Shown here: piece by piece, positions 55,923 to 64,000 of the stretch
Numbering within the stretch: the stretch's first letter is position 1
How the letters are laid out: each line of letters starts with the position of its first letter
NCBI GenBank assembly: GCA_963921245.4
Contig: CAWUEY030000001.1
Span: 620,001-684,000 of the forward strand
Length of the DNA: 64,000 nucleotides
DNA from: JABJGO01 sp963921245
GTDB taxonomy: Bacteria; Pseudomonadota; Alphaproteobacteria; Rhodospirillales; Casp-alpha2
Reading direction: 5' to 3'
The notes under the pieces: generated by a model
What the model saw: only the letters and a program-made list of their open reading frames with translations
What the model was told of the DNA's origin: nothing
The model's database searches: none
Position numbers and translations under genes: made by a program

Positions 55923-56776
55923 GCGACGGTTTCAAGGCCGCATGTGTACAAAATTGTGCTGGTGCCGATATGACCGCGACACTTGATCGTTCTGTTGAAC
56001 TGGTTCATCAGGCACTTGAGAAAGGTGCGGACCTGATTGCCCTGCCCGAATTCTTTTCGTGTTTGCATGTGGGTAATGACGGGATTCAGACCGGTCCTGT
56101 TCCGGAATCCGAGCACCCGGCTCTGCCGATTTTTTCGAATACCGCACAAGAGTCAGGCGCATGGCTGTTGCTGGGTTCTCTGGGCATTGATGATGGTGGA
56201 CCACGTCTTCGCAATCGAACCTTTGTCATATCACCCGAAGGGGAAATCTGTGCGCGATACGACAAAATTCATATGTTTGATGTGGCGCTGGGAAATGGCG
56301 AAAATTATAAGGAATCGGATACGTTTGAACCCGGCGATCAGGCTGTTCTGGCGGCAACGCCCTGGGGCTTGATCGGGTTGAGTATCTGTTATGATCTGCG
56401 ATTTGCTTACCTGTATCGGACTCTGGCCCAGGCCGGTGCAAAGATTCTGGCAATTCCGGCGGCATTCATGAAGACCACGGGAGAAGCGCATTGGCATACG
56501 CTTTGTCGGGCGCGCGCCATTGAAACAGGATGTTACGTGATTGCCCCCTGTCAAAGCGGTAGCCACGGCAAGGCGCGAACATATGGTCACTCCCTGATCA
56601 TTGATCCCTGGGGTAAAGTGCTTGCCGATGGCAGTGGGGATGATGAAGACGTTATCGTCGCCGAGATCAATCTTTCCAGGGTTGATGACGTCAGGAACAG
56701 GGTCCCCGCGCTAAAACATGACCGGCAGTATGACTCTCCTGTTACAACGCAGATAACGCTGAAGGTAGGAGAGTAA
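55919..56776 (+). CDS. Carbon-nitrogen hydrolase (nitrilase/omega-amidase type)
   Basis: The 285-residue protein has the complete catalytic triad of the superfamily: Glu44 (ALPEFF), Lys116 (DKIHMFD) and Cys157 (SICYDLRF). The form is closest to Nit1/Nit2 amidases, which hydrolyse omega-amides or deaminated glutathione. It overlaps the oxidase stop by four bases. As a partner of an amine oxidase it may hydrolyse an amide released or formed there. The following gene begins two bases after its stop. Confidence 0.9.
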   Translation: MSDGFKAACVQNCAGADMTATLDRSVELVHQALEKGADLIALPEFFSCLHVGNDGIQTGPVPESEHPALPIFSNTAQESGAWLLLGSLGIDDGGPRLRNRTFVISPEGEICARYDKIHMFDVALGNGENYKESDTFEPGDQAVLAATPWGLIGLSICYDLRFAYLYRTLAQAGAKILAIPAAFMKTTGEAHWHTLCRARAIETGCYVIAPCQSGSHGKARTYGHSLIIDPWGKVLADGSGDDEDVIVAEINLSRVDDVRNRVPALKHDRQYDSPVTTQITLKVGE

Positions 56777-56778
56777 AA

Positions 56779-57351
56779 ATGGTCGAGACGTTGTTGAAAT
56801 CGGAGACTATACGCAATCATTTCATGGGATGGCAGTGCCGTTTGCGGCAACACGCCATTCGGCATTTAAACGGCATGCCGAGTAAGGGACTGAAACCGGA
56901 TATCGTACTGGACGATAGCGAATCAGCCTATGATGGTGTGACCCTCGTCCTGGTCCGCAAGCGCCCGGAAGTTACCATCAAAGAGTTCCGCCACATAGTC
57001 ATGCGGACACCTGATCCCAGGCAGCGTTATGATTCCGCACTGAAGTACATGTCGGAAACCTATTATCAGCATCCTGACGCGTTCTCGGACGTGATGACGG
57101 CTCTGTTTGGTCCAGGGTCTTCCGCCGCGGAAAGGATAATATCCGTCGGTCGCGTTATGTTGTTGTTCAATGAGAAGAACCAGACGTACCAGATTCCCTG
57201 TTTGGTGAAGAGCGCGGATAGTGGGTCAGATGCCTGGAAAGCCACCTTCTGGCACAATCATTTGTTCAATCCAAATCTGCCGGCGGACTGTGCTGTATTG
57301 CAGTTCGTTCCAGACTGGGAGAATGCAATTGCCGAACCGGATGTTTACTAA
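56779..57351 (+). CDS. Protein of unknown function, operon-linked to the nitrilase
   Basis: I do not recognise this 190-residue protein. It has no signal or membrane segment. It is basic near the start (WQCRLRQHAIRHLNG), with hydrophobic-acidic stretches and a tryptophan- and histidine-rich block near the end (WKATFWHNHLFNPNLP). GGAG lies about nine bases upstream of ATG 56779. Its two-base spacing from the nitrilase implies a linked role, perhaps as a partner or regulator of the DAO oxidase or the FAD-GcvT enzyme. Confidence 0.78.
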   Translation: MVETLLKSETIRNHFMGWQCRLRQHAIRHLNGMPSKGLKPDIVLDDSESAYDGVTLVLVRKRPEVTIKEFRHIVMRTPDPRQRYDSALKYMSETYYQHPDAFSDVMTALFGPGSSAAERIISVGRVMLLFNEKNQTYQIPCLVKSADSGSDAWKATFWHNHLFNPNLPADCAVLQFVPDWENAIAEPDVY

Positions 57352-57577
57352 ACCCGCAAGGCCGATTCGGGGTTGATCCGTGACCGGGTCGATGCGAGTC
57401 ATGCGGGTGATCTATCTCGAAAAAATCTCTCAAAATCAATATCCTGTCTCTGGTGCCGTGCAAACAGCGCATATGAGCTATGCAAACTTACCAATCCGGG
57501 TTCAAAGCCATTCGTGATATGGTTGCCGCAATACAGTCGAGATTTTCTTTAACCAGCTGACTTTAGGAGAGACCAAA

Positions 57578-57679
57578 ATGATCATTAATGGTGTTGTATC
57601 TGATGTCGTAAACCGAGTTCTTGGATCGTTCTTCCTGGCTGTTGCCGTTCTCGCGGCGACCCTGCAGATTATCGGTTAA
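57578..57679 (+). CDS. Small single-pass membrane protein, 33 residues
   Basis: A 33-codon frame starts at ATG 57578, with AGGAGA seven bases upstream, and encodes a polar head (MIINGVVSDVVNRV) and one hydrophobic stretch (LGSFFLAVAVLAATLQIIG). A strong terminator begins 35 bases after its stop. The complete unit of ribosome binding site, single membrane helix and terminator argues that it is expressed. Its function is unknown. The 226 bases between it and the preceding gene hold its promoter and otherwise show nothing. Confidence 0.6.
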   Translation: MIINGVVSDVVNRVLGSFFLAVAVLAATLQIIG

Positions 57680-57713
57680 ACCGACGTATCACGTTTTATC
57701 CAAGAAAACCCTG

Positions 57714-57747
57714 AGCGCCTGACAATCTTGATCAGGCGCTTTTTTTA
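57714..57747 (+). terminator. Bidirectional terminator
   Basis: AGCGCCTGA at 57714-57722 pairs perfectly with TCAGGCGCT at 57732-57740, followed by seven T on the plus strand. On the minus strand the stem is followed by GGGTTTTC. It ends the small-protein gene and the convergent caiD-like gene, whose stop lies in the T run. Confidence 0.9.
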
Positions 57748-58527
57748 TCGCCCCCTCCATACAGGGTCGCGCTTTTCCGCAAAAGCTCTCGGGCCTTCCA
57801 GGGCATCTTCGGAAGCCAGCATTTTATCGAATGTCGGCATCCCGCCGGATTTCATCATGCCATAGGAATCCTTGAGGTTTTTATACTGCGTCAAACGAGT
57901 GGTTTCCTTTGTTGCCGCCAGGGATAAAGGTGCTGCTGTTATCATGATTTCGGCATATTCGCGTGCCTTGTCCATGAGGCCATCCAGAGGAACAACCGCA
58001 TTAACGAGGCCCCATTCCATGGCTTCCGAAGCTGATAGCCGACGTCCGGTCAGCAGAAGTTCCATCGCCCGATTTCGCGGGATCATCTTTGGTAATCTGA
58101 TGCAGCCCGAGTCACCTATAATCCCGAGAAAAATTTCCGGCATCCACATTTCCGCATGATCGGCAGCAACGATCATGTCCCCGGCAAGGGCCAGTTCAAA
58201 CCCGCCGCCAACTGCATGGCCATTCATGGCAATGATGACAGGTTTGTTGAGGTCGTGTAGCTCACTGATTCCTCCGAAACCACCAACGCCGTAATCGCTG
58301 TCAAATACCTCTCCGCCCGCCGCCGCCTTTAAATCCCAGCCGGCGGAAAAGAACCGTTCACCGCTGCCACTGAGAATAGCGACACGCAGTTCGGGGTCAT
58401 CGCAAAAATTCGCGAATATTTCACCCATAGCAAAACTTGTTTTTGCATCAATTGCGTTGGCCTTGGGTCGATCCAGAGTGACCTCCAGAATTTTGCCGTT
58501 CCGAACGGTTTTCAAATCTTCTGTCAT
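57745..58527 (-). CDS. caiD: CaiD-like enoyl-CoA hydratase (crotonobetainyl-CoA hydratase)
   Basis: The 260-residue crotonase-fold protein is strikingly close to E. coli CaiD as I recall it, including LDRPKANAIDAKTSF, FFSAGWDLKAAA and the end FAEKRDPVW. The catalytic glutamates correspond to Glu111 and Glu131, at the same positions. CaiD hydrates crotonobetainyl-CoA to carnitinyl-CoA. It is the last gene of an operon with an acyl-CoA ligase, an acyl-CoA dehydrogenase and carnitine dehydrogenase, which supports the assignment. Confidence 0.9.
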   Translation of the reverse strand: MTEDLKTVRNGKILEVTLDRPKANAIDAKTSFAMGEIFANFCDDPELRVAILSGSGERFFSAGWDLKAAAGGEVFDSDYGVGGFGGISELHDLNKPVIIAMNGHAVGGGFELALAGDMIVAADHAEMWMPEIFLGIIGDSGCIRLPKMIPRNRAMELLLTGRRLSASEAMEWGLVNAVVPLDGLMDKAREYAEIMITAAPLSLAATKETTRLTQYKNLKDSYGMMKSGGMPTFDKMLASEDALEGPRAFAEKRDPVWRGR

Positions 58528-58543
58528 GGTCAGATTCCTTTAT

Positions 58544-60607
58544 TCAGGCGGTTCGTATCAGTGCATCAACAGCAACGGCCCCGGATTCGAGCGCGATCAG
58601 CGGATTGATGTCCAATTCCCGCAGTTTTCCAGCGTTTTCTTCAGCATACCGGGCAACGGCAAGAACATTGTCGACGATAGCACCCATATCGGCAGCAGGT
58701 TTATCGCGATATCCCCTGAGTATTTTGTAAATTTTCAGGGATTCGATGGCCTCGCGAATCTCTTCTGGTGTCGTCGGTAGTAACAGTGTTCTGGAGTCTT
58801 TCAGCAATTCAACCAAAACACCGCCTGCGCCTATGACAAGAACAGGTCCGAACTGCAAATCGTGTTCAACGCCGATGATCAGTTCTGCCAAAGCTCCATC
58901 GATCATTTTCTCAACGAGGAACCGGTCAGAGAGGTTGCTCATCCTGGCAATGGCATCCTGCACGGCACCCGGGGTGTTGAGGTTCAAAGCAACACCACCC
59001 GCCTCGGTCTTGTGTGTGAGGTCGGCGCTGACAGCTTTAATTGCAACAGGGAAGCCGAGTTTGGCGGCGATCCGGGGTGCCTCTCCAGCAGCAACAAGGC
59101 GACCCTCGGGCAGAGAGAGACCATAACCGGACAAGGTTTGTTTGCTATCCCATTCGTTGAGGGTTTTCGCATCTTCGTTCGTATCTGAGTGTGGAATGCT
59201 GATAACCGTTTTGGGTACGTTGCCGCCCCTGGTTTTCGCCATGCGTTTTCCGATCCACGCGGCGCATTCATAGGCCCTAAGTGTGTCGTCTAGGCCCTGC
59301 ATGGGAATGATGTCTTTTTCGAGGCACCAGTTCCGGGTTTCTTCAGGCAATGCTTCCTGAAGCGTCGATAGTAAAACCCCCCTTGAGCCTGTTGTTTTGG
59401 CACTTTTGGCAAAAGCCTCCAAACACATATCCCATAGGGCGACGTCACACAGACCTGGCCTCGGGTAGTCCACCATGATGTGAGTAACATCGAACCCGCA
59501 TTTAAGGACTGATGTGAAGGTTGCCTCCATTTGATCGCGCTTTCCCCAGATGAAGGTGTGGTAATCGAAGGGATTGGAGATGGTGACAAGATCATTGAGT
59601 GTGGACCGTATTTCAACACGCTGCTCTTCCGTAAAATCGGCGAAATCGAGGTCAAATCCGCTCGAACAGTCTGCCATCAAGGCGGCTTCCCCACCGGAGC
59701 AGCTAAGGGAGCAGATCCGGTTGCCATCCAGCGGCCCCGCGTAGCAGATGAATTTTAAGGCTTCGAGAAACGATGGCAGCGAGTAACACCGATAAATACC
59801 GAGCCGGGCAAACAGGGCGCTGTACATGTCGTCGGACCCGGACAATGTAGACGTGTGGCTGACGGTGATGGCGGCACCGGCTCTGCTGCGACCCGACTTG
59901 ATAACGATAACAGGAACACCTTTTTCCTGGGCTCGAATGGCCGCGCGACAGAATGCAGGAATGTCCTGAAGCCCCTCCATCAGGATGCCGATGGCCTTGA
60001 TGCGGGGATCGTCCAGCATGGCCTCGACGAATTCGGTTACTCCCATCACCGCCTGGTTGCCCAACGTTATCATGTAGGCGATGGGAACATTGCGTTGCTG
60101 CATGGTCATATTGACGGCGATATTGCCGCTTTGGGAGAGAATTGCGACGCCCTCATCAATTTTTTGACCGCCGTGTTGATCGGGCCACAGCGTCACACCG
60201 TCAAGATAATTAAGCGTGCCGTAGCAGTTCGGACCGGCAACGGGCATATCGCCAGCCGCTTCCACCAGTTCGCGTTGCAGCGCGGCACCTTCCTCGCCCA
60301 CTTCGGCAAATCCCGCCGCGAACGAAACTGCGCCGCCCGCGCCCATAGCCTCCAGCTTTTTAATCACGTCGATGGTGGCAAAGCGGTTGACGCCGACAAA
60401 TACGGCATCCGGTGCCTCTGGAAGATCATCAACGGATGCATAGCATCGTTCGCCGGCAAGTTCGTCGCGGTTTGGGTTTACGGGCCAGATTGGCCCTTCA
60501 TAACCGAATTTTCGACATTGTTTGACCACTTCGTCGGACCAGTTGCCACCGAGGATGGCAATGTGGCGAGGTTTAAGGAAACGCTTCAGCCGGGCGATAT
60601 TGGTCAT
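58544..60607 (-). CDS. ADP-forming-type acyl-CoA synthetase
   Basis: The 687-residue protein has the ACD layout: CoA-binding domain, succinyl-CoA-synthetase-like flavodoxin domain with the phospho-histidine region SRAGAAITVSHTSTLSG, and a C-terminal ATP-grasp domain (IAAKLGFPVAIKAVS, then DLTHKTEAGGV). This type joins CoA to an acid with ATP and releases ADP. In the carnitine operon it may activate gamma-butyrobetaine or crotonobetaine, in place of the AMP-forming CaiC or the transferase CaiB, neither of which is seen. That role is inferred from position only. Confidence 0.85.
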   Translation of the reverse strand: MTNIARLKRFLKPRHIAILGGNWSDEVVKQCRKFGYEGPIWPVNPNRDELAGERCYASVDDLPEAPDAVFVGVNRFATIDVIKKLEAMGAGGAVSFAAGFAEVGEEGAALQRELVEAAGDMPVAGPNCYGTLNYLDGVTLWPDQHGGQKIDEGVAILSQSGNIAVNMTMQQRNVPIAYMITLGNQAVMGVTEFVEAMLDDPRIKAIGILMEGLQDIPAFCRAAIRAQEKGVPVIVIKSGRSRAGAAITVSHTSTLSGSDDMYSALFARLGIYRCYSLPSFLEALKFICYAGPLDGNRICSLSCSGGEAALMADCSSGFDLDFADFTEEQRVEIRSTLNDLVTISNPFDYHTFIWGKRDQMEATFTSVLKCGFDVTHIMVDYPRPGLCDVALWDMCLEAFAKSAKTTGSRGVLLSTLQEALPEETRNWCLEKDIIPMQGLDDTLRAYECAAWIGKRMAKTRGGNVPKTVISIPHSDTNEDAKTLNEWDSKQTLSGYGLSLPEGRLVAAGEAPRIAAKLGFPVAIKAVSADLTHKTEAGGVALNLNTPGAVQDAIARMSNLSDRFLVEKMIDGALAELIIGVEHDLQFGPVLVIGAGGVLVELLKDSRTLLLPTTPEEIREAIESLKIYKILRGYRDKPAADMGAIVDNVLAVARYAEENAGKLRELDINPLIALESGAVAVDALIRTA

Positions 60608-60614
60608 GGCTGAA

Positions 60615-61775
60615 CTAATTCTCGTAAGGCCTCAGCAGGGATCGTGAAATGATATGGCGTTGGATCTCGCTGGTGCCGTCCCATATTCGTTCAACGCGGG
60701 CGTCACGCCAGATACGCTCGAGAGGCAAATCTGCCATCAGGCCCATCCCGCCCAGAATCTGGATAGACTCATCGGATACACGGGCCAGCATTTCTGTCGC
60801 CGCGACTTTTGCCATGGCAAAGTCCTGGTCTAGTGCGCTTCCCTGGTCCAATTTCCAGGCCGCTTTCAGGGTAAGTAACTCTGCAGATTCAATATCGATT
60901 GCCATGTCGGCAAGCTTGAACGAAACACCTTGGTTTTTGCCAATAGGTTTTCCAAACTGAACACGGGTGGCGGCCCATTCCGTGGCAAGGTCGAAAGCCC
61001 GCTGCGCGCGTCCCACACACATGGCGGCCACGGACAGGCGCGTTGCCCCCAACCATTCGTTGGCGACGTCAAAACCGCGATCGGCTTCGCCCAGCACCTG
61101 CGAACCGGGAACCCGACAGTTGTCAAACTCTAGAACACAGTTGTGATAGCCACGATGGGATACAGACCTGTACCCGGGTTTGACTTCGAAGCCGGGTGTG
61201 CCTTTATCCACGAGAAAAGTGGTGATCAGTTTTTTCGGTCCGCGTGGTGTGTCTTCTTCACCGGTTGCAGCAAACAAAATCACATAATCCGCAACATCCG
61301 CATGGCTGATGAAATGCTTGATGCCGTTGATAACGTAGTCATCGCCATCTTTCTCCGCCCGGCATTTCATGGACCTGACATCCGATCCCGCCCCCGGTTC
61401 TGTCATGGCGAGACAATCCACCTTCTCACCCCGGATAGTGGGAAGCAGATAGTTCTCGATCTGATCGCCCTCACATGCCTGTAGAATGTTACTGGGTCTG
61501 GCAACGGCATACTGAAGAGCAAAACTGGCGCGGCCCAACTCCCGCTCTAGGAGTGTCAAAGATACGTTGTCCAAACCACCGCCGCCGATCTCTTCCGGCA
61601 TGTTGGCGGCGTAAAAACCCATTTCCAGACTCTTCTGTTTGATCTGTTCCAGCAGTTCCGGCCGTACACGATCCGTCGCTTCCACCTCTTCCTCATAGGG
61701 GTAGAGTTCTTCCTCTACAAACGCCCGGACGCTCTTCACGATCATCTGGTGTTCATCACTCAGGGCGAATTCCAT
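60615..61775 (-). CDS. Acyl-CoA dehydrogenase (CaiA-like)
   Basis: The 386-residue flavoprotein has the family layout, with FAD-binding CLAMTEPGAGSDVRSM, AVARPSNIL and the end IWDGTSEIQRHIISRSLL. In many acyl-CoA dehydrogenases the base is Glu in YEGTxxIQ; here the aligned residue is Asp366. It lies between the ACD ligase and the carnitine dehydrogenase gene, so the natural substrate may be gamma-butyrobetainyl-CoA, which it would convert to crotonobetainyl-CoA. Another short- or branched-chain substrate is not excluded. Confidence 0.87.
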   Translation of the reverse strand: MEFALSDEHQMIVKSVRAFVEEELYPYEEEVEATDRVRPELLEQIKQKSLEMGFYAANMPEEIGGGGLDNVSLTLLERELGRASFALQYAVARPSNILQACEGDQIENYLLPTIRGEKVDCLAMTEPGAGSDVRSMKCRAEKDGDDYVINGIKHFISHADVADYVILFAATGEEDTPRGPKKLITTFLVDKGTPGFEVKPGYRSVSHRGYHNCVLEFDNCRVPGSQVLGEADRGFDVANEWLGATRLSVAAMCVGRAQRAFDLATEWAATRVQFGKPIGKNQGVSFKLADMAIDIESAELLTLKAAWKLDQGSALDQDFAMAKVAATEMLARVSDESIQILGGMGLMADLPLERIWRDARVERIWDGTSEIQRHIISRSLLRPYEN

Positions 61776-61785
61776 GGCTGTACAC

Positions 61786-63264
61786 CTATTTTTTCAGAGC
61801 CATTTGCCGCCCGGCGTTTGCGGGCAATTCCAAATGGGCATGGGCATGGGCAATGGCGTCGAGGGCCTGTTTCACGCGTGGCTCAAACGGGCAGGCCCGA
61901 GACTCGTTCATATCCACATGCAGGTACATCTGTTCGATGGTTGCCAGCATATCGCCGGTTTGGCCATGGTACATAGTGTGGAAAAAATGGAACCGTTTGT
62001 CGTCCACACCGAGCATTTGTGTGGTGATGCTGATCGGTTCGCCGCCGCCAATTTCCCGCAGATAATTGATGTGGCTTTCCACGGTATACACGCTTTTTCC
62101 GGCGGCCCTGTAGTCTTCATCGATGCCGACAAACCGGAACATTTTGTCCGCTGCCCAGCCAGCAGCCTCCAGATACGAACTTTCGTTCATATGGCCATTG
62201 TAATCCACCCAGGCCGGTTTGACGGTGTCGTGATAGAAATCAAGCGGTGCGGGGATCTTATCGCCGGGTGTCCAGCGTTTACTGTTCTGTGACAGATCTC
62301 TTGCTTCGTCTTCGGCAAGGGTGCGCCCTGACGCTAAATTGTAGGTGCGCAAGGTTCGCATGATATCGATCAGACAGTTGTCGCGTAGTTGCTCCCATTC
62401 TTCGATAGTCTTGCCATCGTTTCCTTCGTCACAGTCCTCAATAATTCGGGCCATCAGTTCATCTGTGAGTTCCGGCCCCTCGAGTTTGGTCCACGGCAAT
62501 TTCAGAGCCGGTCCGAACTGTTCCATGAAGTGGCGCATACCCTGATTGCCACCCGCCATATGAAAGGTACGGAACATGCCCATGAAGGCCCAGCGGAGAC
62601 CGGGGCCATAGATAATGGCCGCGTCCAGGTCGCTGGTCGTCGCAACACCATCGTTGACCAGGTGAAGGGCTTCGCGCCAGATGGCTTCCTGCAGTCGATC
62701 TGACAGATAGGCCTCCACTTCCTTGCGCACCCGGAGAGGGTGCATACCCAGTGTTTTGTAGAATTGTTCCGCCCGATCAACGGAAAAGGAAGACGTTTTT
62801 TCGCCAGCGACAAGTTCACAAAGCGGTAGCAGATAGACCGGGTTGAAGGGGTGGCCGATCAGAACTCTTTCCGGATAATTGCAATTTGCCTGAATTTCGG
62901 TGGGCAGCAGGCCGGAAGAACTGGACGCAAGAAGGGTGGATGAGTCTGCGTACTTGTCCATGTCAGTGTGCAGGGTTTGTTTCAGATCAATGCGTTCCGG
63001 TGCACTTTCCTGAATGAAGTCCGCCTTCCGGGCGAGATACTCCATATCATCGGTAAAATCGATGGCGGGTGGTTCCGGTGTTTTTGCCCACCCGATCCGC
63101 ACCAATGCCGGCCACGCATTGGCGATTTTTGCGCGTAAAATATCTCCTGCGCCGTTGCCGGGGTCCCAGGCAACGATGTCGTAACCCCGAGCCAGGGAGC
63201 GCGCGGCCCAACCGGCACCGATAACACCGGCGCCAACAATTCCAACTGTCTTGATATCTGACAT
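61786..63264 (-). CDS. Carnitine 3-dehydrogenase fused to betainyl-CoA thioesterase
   Basis: The 492-residue protein fuses an NAD-dependent 3-hydroxyacyl-CoA-dehydrogenase-like domain (GxGxxG at 11-16, His138 in GHPFNPVYLLP and Glu150) to a hot-dog thioesterase domain (about 345-480; Asp354, His358 in WVDYNGHMNESSY). This fusion is known for L-carnitine dehydrogenase of Rhizobium and related bacteria. The first domain makes 3-dehydrocarnitine; the second hydrolyses betainyl-CoA to glycine betaine after cleavage by CdhC, encoded just upstream. It therefore holds two non-consecutive steps of one route. Confidence 0.92.
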   Translation of the reverse strand: MSDIKTVGIVGAGVIGAGWAARSLARGYDIVAWDPGNGAGDILRAKIANAWPALVRIGWAKTPEPPAIDFTDDMEYLARKADFIQESAPERIDLKQTLHTDMDKYADSSTLLASSSSGLLPTEIQANCNYPERVLIGHPFNPVYLLPLCELVAGEKTSSFSVDRAEQFYKTLGMHPLRVRKEVEAYLSDRLQEAIWREALHLVNDGVATTSDLDAAIIYGPGLRWAFMGMFRTFHMAGGNQGMRHFMEQFGPALKLPWTKLEGPELTDELMARIIEDCDEGNDGKTIEEWEQLRDNCLIDIMRTLRTYNLASGRTLAEDEARDLSQNSKRWTPGDKIPAPLDFYHDTVKPAWVDYNGHMNESSYLEAAGWAADKMFRFVGIDEDYRAAGKSVYTVESHINYLREIGGGEPISITTQMLGVDDKRFHFFHTMYHGQTGDMLATIEQMYLHVDMNESRACPFEPRVKQALDAIAHAHAHLELPANAGRQMALKK

Positions 63265-63284
63265 GGATCTCGTCCTTATGTAAT

Positions 63285-64000
63285 CTATGTAATCGTGTAA
63301 TTTGGTTGACGCTTTACCAATCCGAGATGATCGCGCGCTTCTTGCGGGGTCATGATGGTTGCACCCATGAGTTCAAGGATTTTTCGGGCCCGTTCAACCA
63401 GTTGCGCATTCGTCGCGAAGACACCGCGTTCCAGATACAGGTTGTCTTCCAGTCCGACCCGAACGTGACCACCCATGGATGCGATCTGTGCCATCATGGG
63501 CATCTGCATCCGACCAATACCGAAACCGGCCCAGATAGCCCCCTCCGGTAGAGCACTGATCATGGCGGCGACATGCAGGGCGCGGGCCTCTGCACCATAG
63601 GGAATACCCATGCAGAGTTGGAACAAGGGGGCATCATCGATGAGGCCTTCCTCCCACAAACGGCGGGCGTTCCACACATTCCCGGTGTCGAAGGCTTCGA
63701 TCTCAGGTTTGACGCCCAATTCCTGGATGCGTTTTGCCAGGGCACGCAACATGTTGGGTGTATTGATCACAACCGTATCGGCGTCGCCGAAGTTGAGAGA
63801 GCCGCAATCCAGTGTGCAAATCTCCGGCAGGTTTTTTTCGACGTGCTCCAGACGTTCTGTGGGACCGGCAACATCCGTTGAGGGGTCCAGATCCATAGGT
63901 GTTTCACCCGGCCCGAAGGTGATGTCGCCACCCATGCCGGCGGTCAGGTTGATCACGACATCGGTTTCGGAATCGCGGATGCGTTCAACAACCTCCGTAA
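63285..64000 (-). CDS. Beta-keto acid cleavage enzyme (dehydrocarnitine), partial
   Basis: This is the C-terminal part of a DUF849/BKACE protein; the frame is open to the right edge, so the N-terminus is missing. Visible are VVINLTAGMGG, CGSLNFGD, the ...GFGIGRMQMP, GGHVRVGLEDNLY and the ending MTPQEARDHLGL. BKACE enzymes condense a beta-keto acid with acetyl-CoA. In a carnitine operon this is CdhC, giving acetoacetate and betainyl-CoA from 3-dehydrocarnitine. It is 20 bases upstream of the fused dehydrogenase gene and transcribed in the same direction. Confidence 0.9.
   Translation of the reverse strand, partial: TEVVERIRDSETDVVINLTAGMGGDITFGPGETPMDLDPSTDVAGPTERLEHVEKNLPEICTLDCGSLNFGDADTVVINTPNMLRALAKRIQELGVKPEIEAFDTGNVWNARRLWEEGLIDDAPLFQLCMGIPYGAEARALHVAAMISALPEGAIWAGFGIGRMQMPMMAQIASMGGHVRVGLEDNLYLERGVFATNAQLVERARKILELMGATIMTPQEARDHLGLVKRQPNYTIT

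Noticed and set aside
1..64000. CRISPR arrays, prophage, toxin-antitoxin or defence genes and biosynthetic clusters.
   Set aside because: No regularly spaced repeats, phage structural or integrase genes (other than IS remnants), or defence-type domains were seen.

Overview
The window is chromosomal DNA of an alphaproteobacterium with moderately high G+C, probably a marine or host-associated Rhodospirillales-like organism. The evidence is the ilv-leu and mre-rod gene orders, the heterotetrameric sarcosine oxidase, the Xsc taurine route and the fused carnitine dehydrogenase/thioesterase. All identifications were made by eye from protein sequence and motifs; no database search was run.

Region 1 (1-10.1 kb) is core genome. 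It holds branched-chain amino acid synthesis (end of ilvI, ilvH, ilvC, leuA) and then the rod-shape operon mreB-mreC-mreD-mrdA-rodA. Between ilvC and leuA lie a 15-of-16 match to the ParB target parS and a probable leuA leader peptide with an attenuator-like stem. Region 2 (10.2-13.9 kb) is a graveyard: an IS1595-type remnant, an internally deleted IS256-family element, a decayed IS481-family transposase, an intact lptF-like gene and an lpxR-like remnant. Region 3 (13.9-25 kb) is housekeeping: tRNA-Arg and tRNA-Val, a lipoprotein, gpt, a frameshifted radical SAM pair, S-formylglutathione hydrolase, N-formylglutamate amidohydrolase, a lytic transglycosylase, a GST, a methyltransferase-proline iminopeptidase pair and a soluble histidine kinase.

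Region 4 (25-64 kb) is almost entirely catabolism of nitrogenous osmolytes. It contains dgcN-dgcA (D-glutamate), a dimethylglycine dehydrogenase with its XRE-cupin regulator, a beta-alanine/taurine unit (omega-aminotransferase and semialdehyde dehydrogenase), two MocR/TauR-like regulators, and ald-xsc-pta. After these come a Rieske oxygenase with a LysR regulator, soxBDAG, TauE- and AzlCD-type exporters, a second dimethylglycine dehydrogenase paralogue with an oxidase, a nitrilase and an unknown protein, and a carnitine/gamma-butyrobetaine operon running off the right edge.

Together these genes can be read as one funnel: gamma-butyrobetaine or crotonobetaine to carnitine (acyl-CoA ligase, CaiA-like and CaiD-like enzymes), carnitine to glycine betaine (CdhC, CdhAB), betaine to dimethylglycine (Rieske enzyme), then sarcosine and glycine. 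Taurine is converted in parallel to acetyl-CoA plus sulfite. A CTGG(T/A/C)CC-type direct-repeat motif recurs before the aminotransferase, the second MocR gene and ald, with a weaker match before xsc, suggesting a shared TauR-like regulon. No phage, CRISPR array or defence system was seen.
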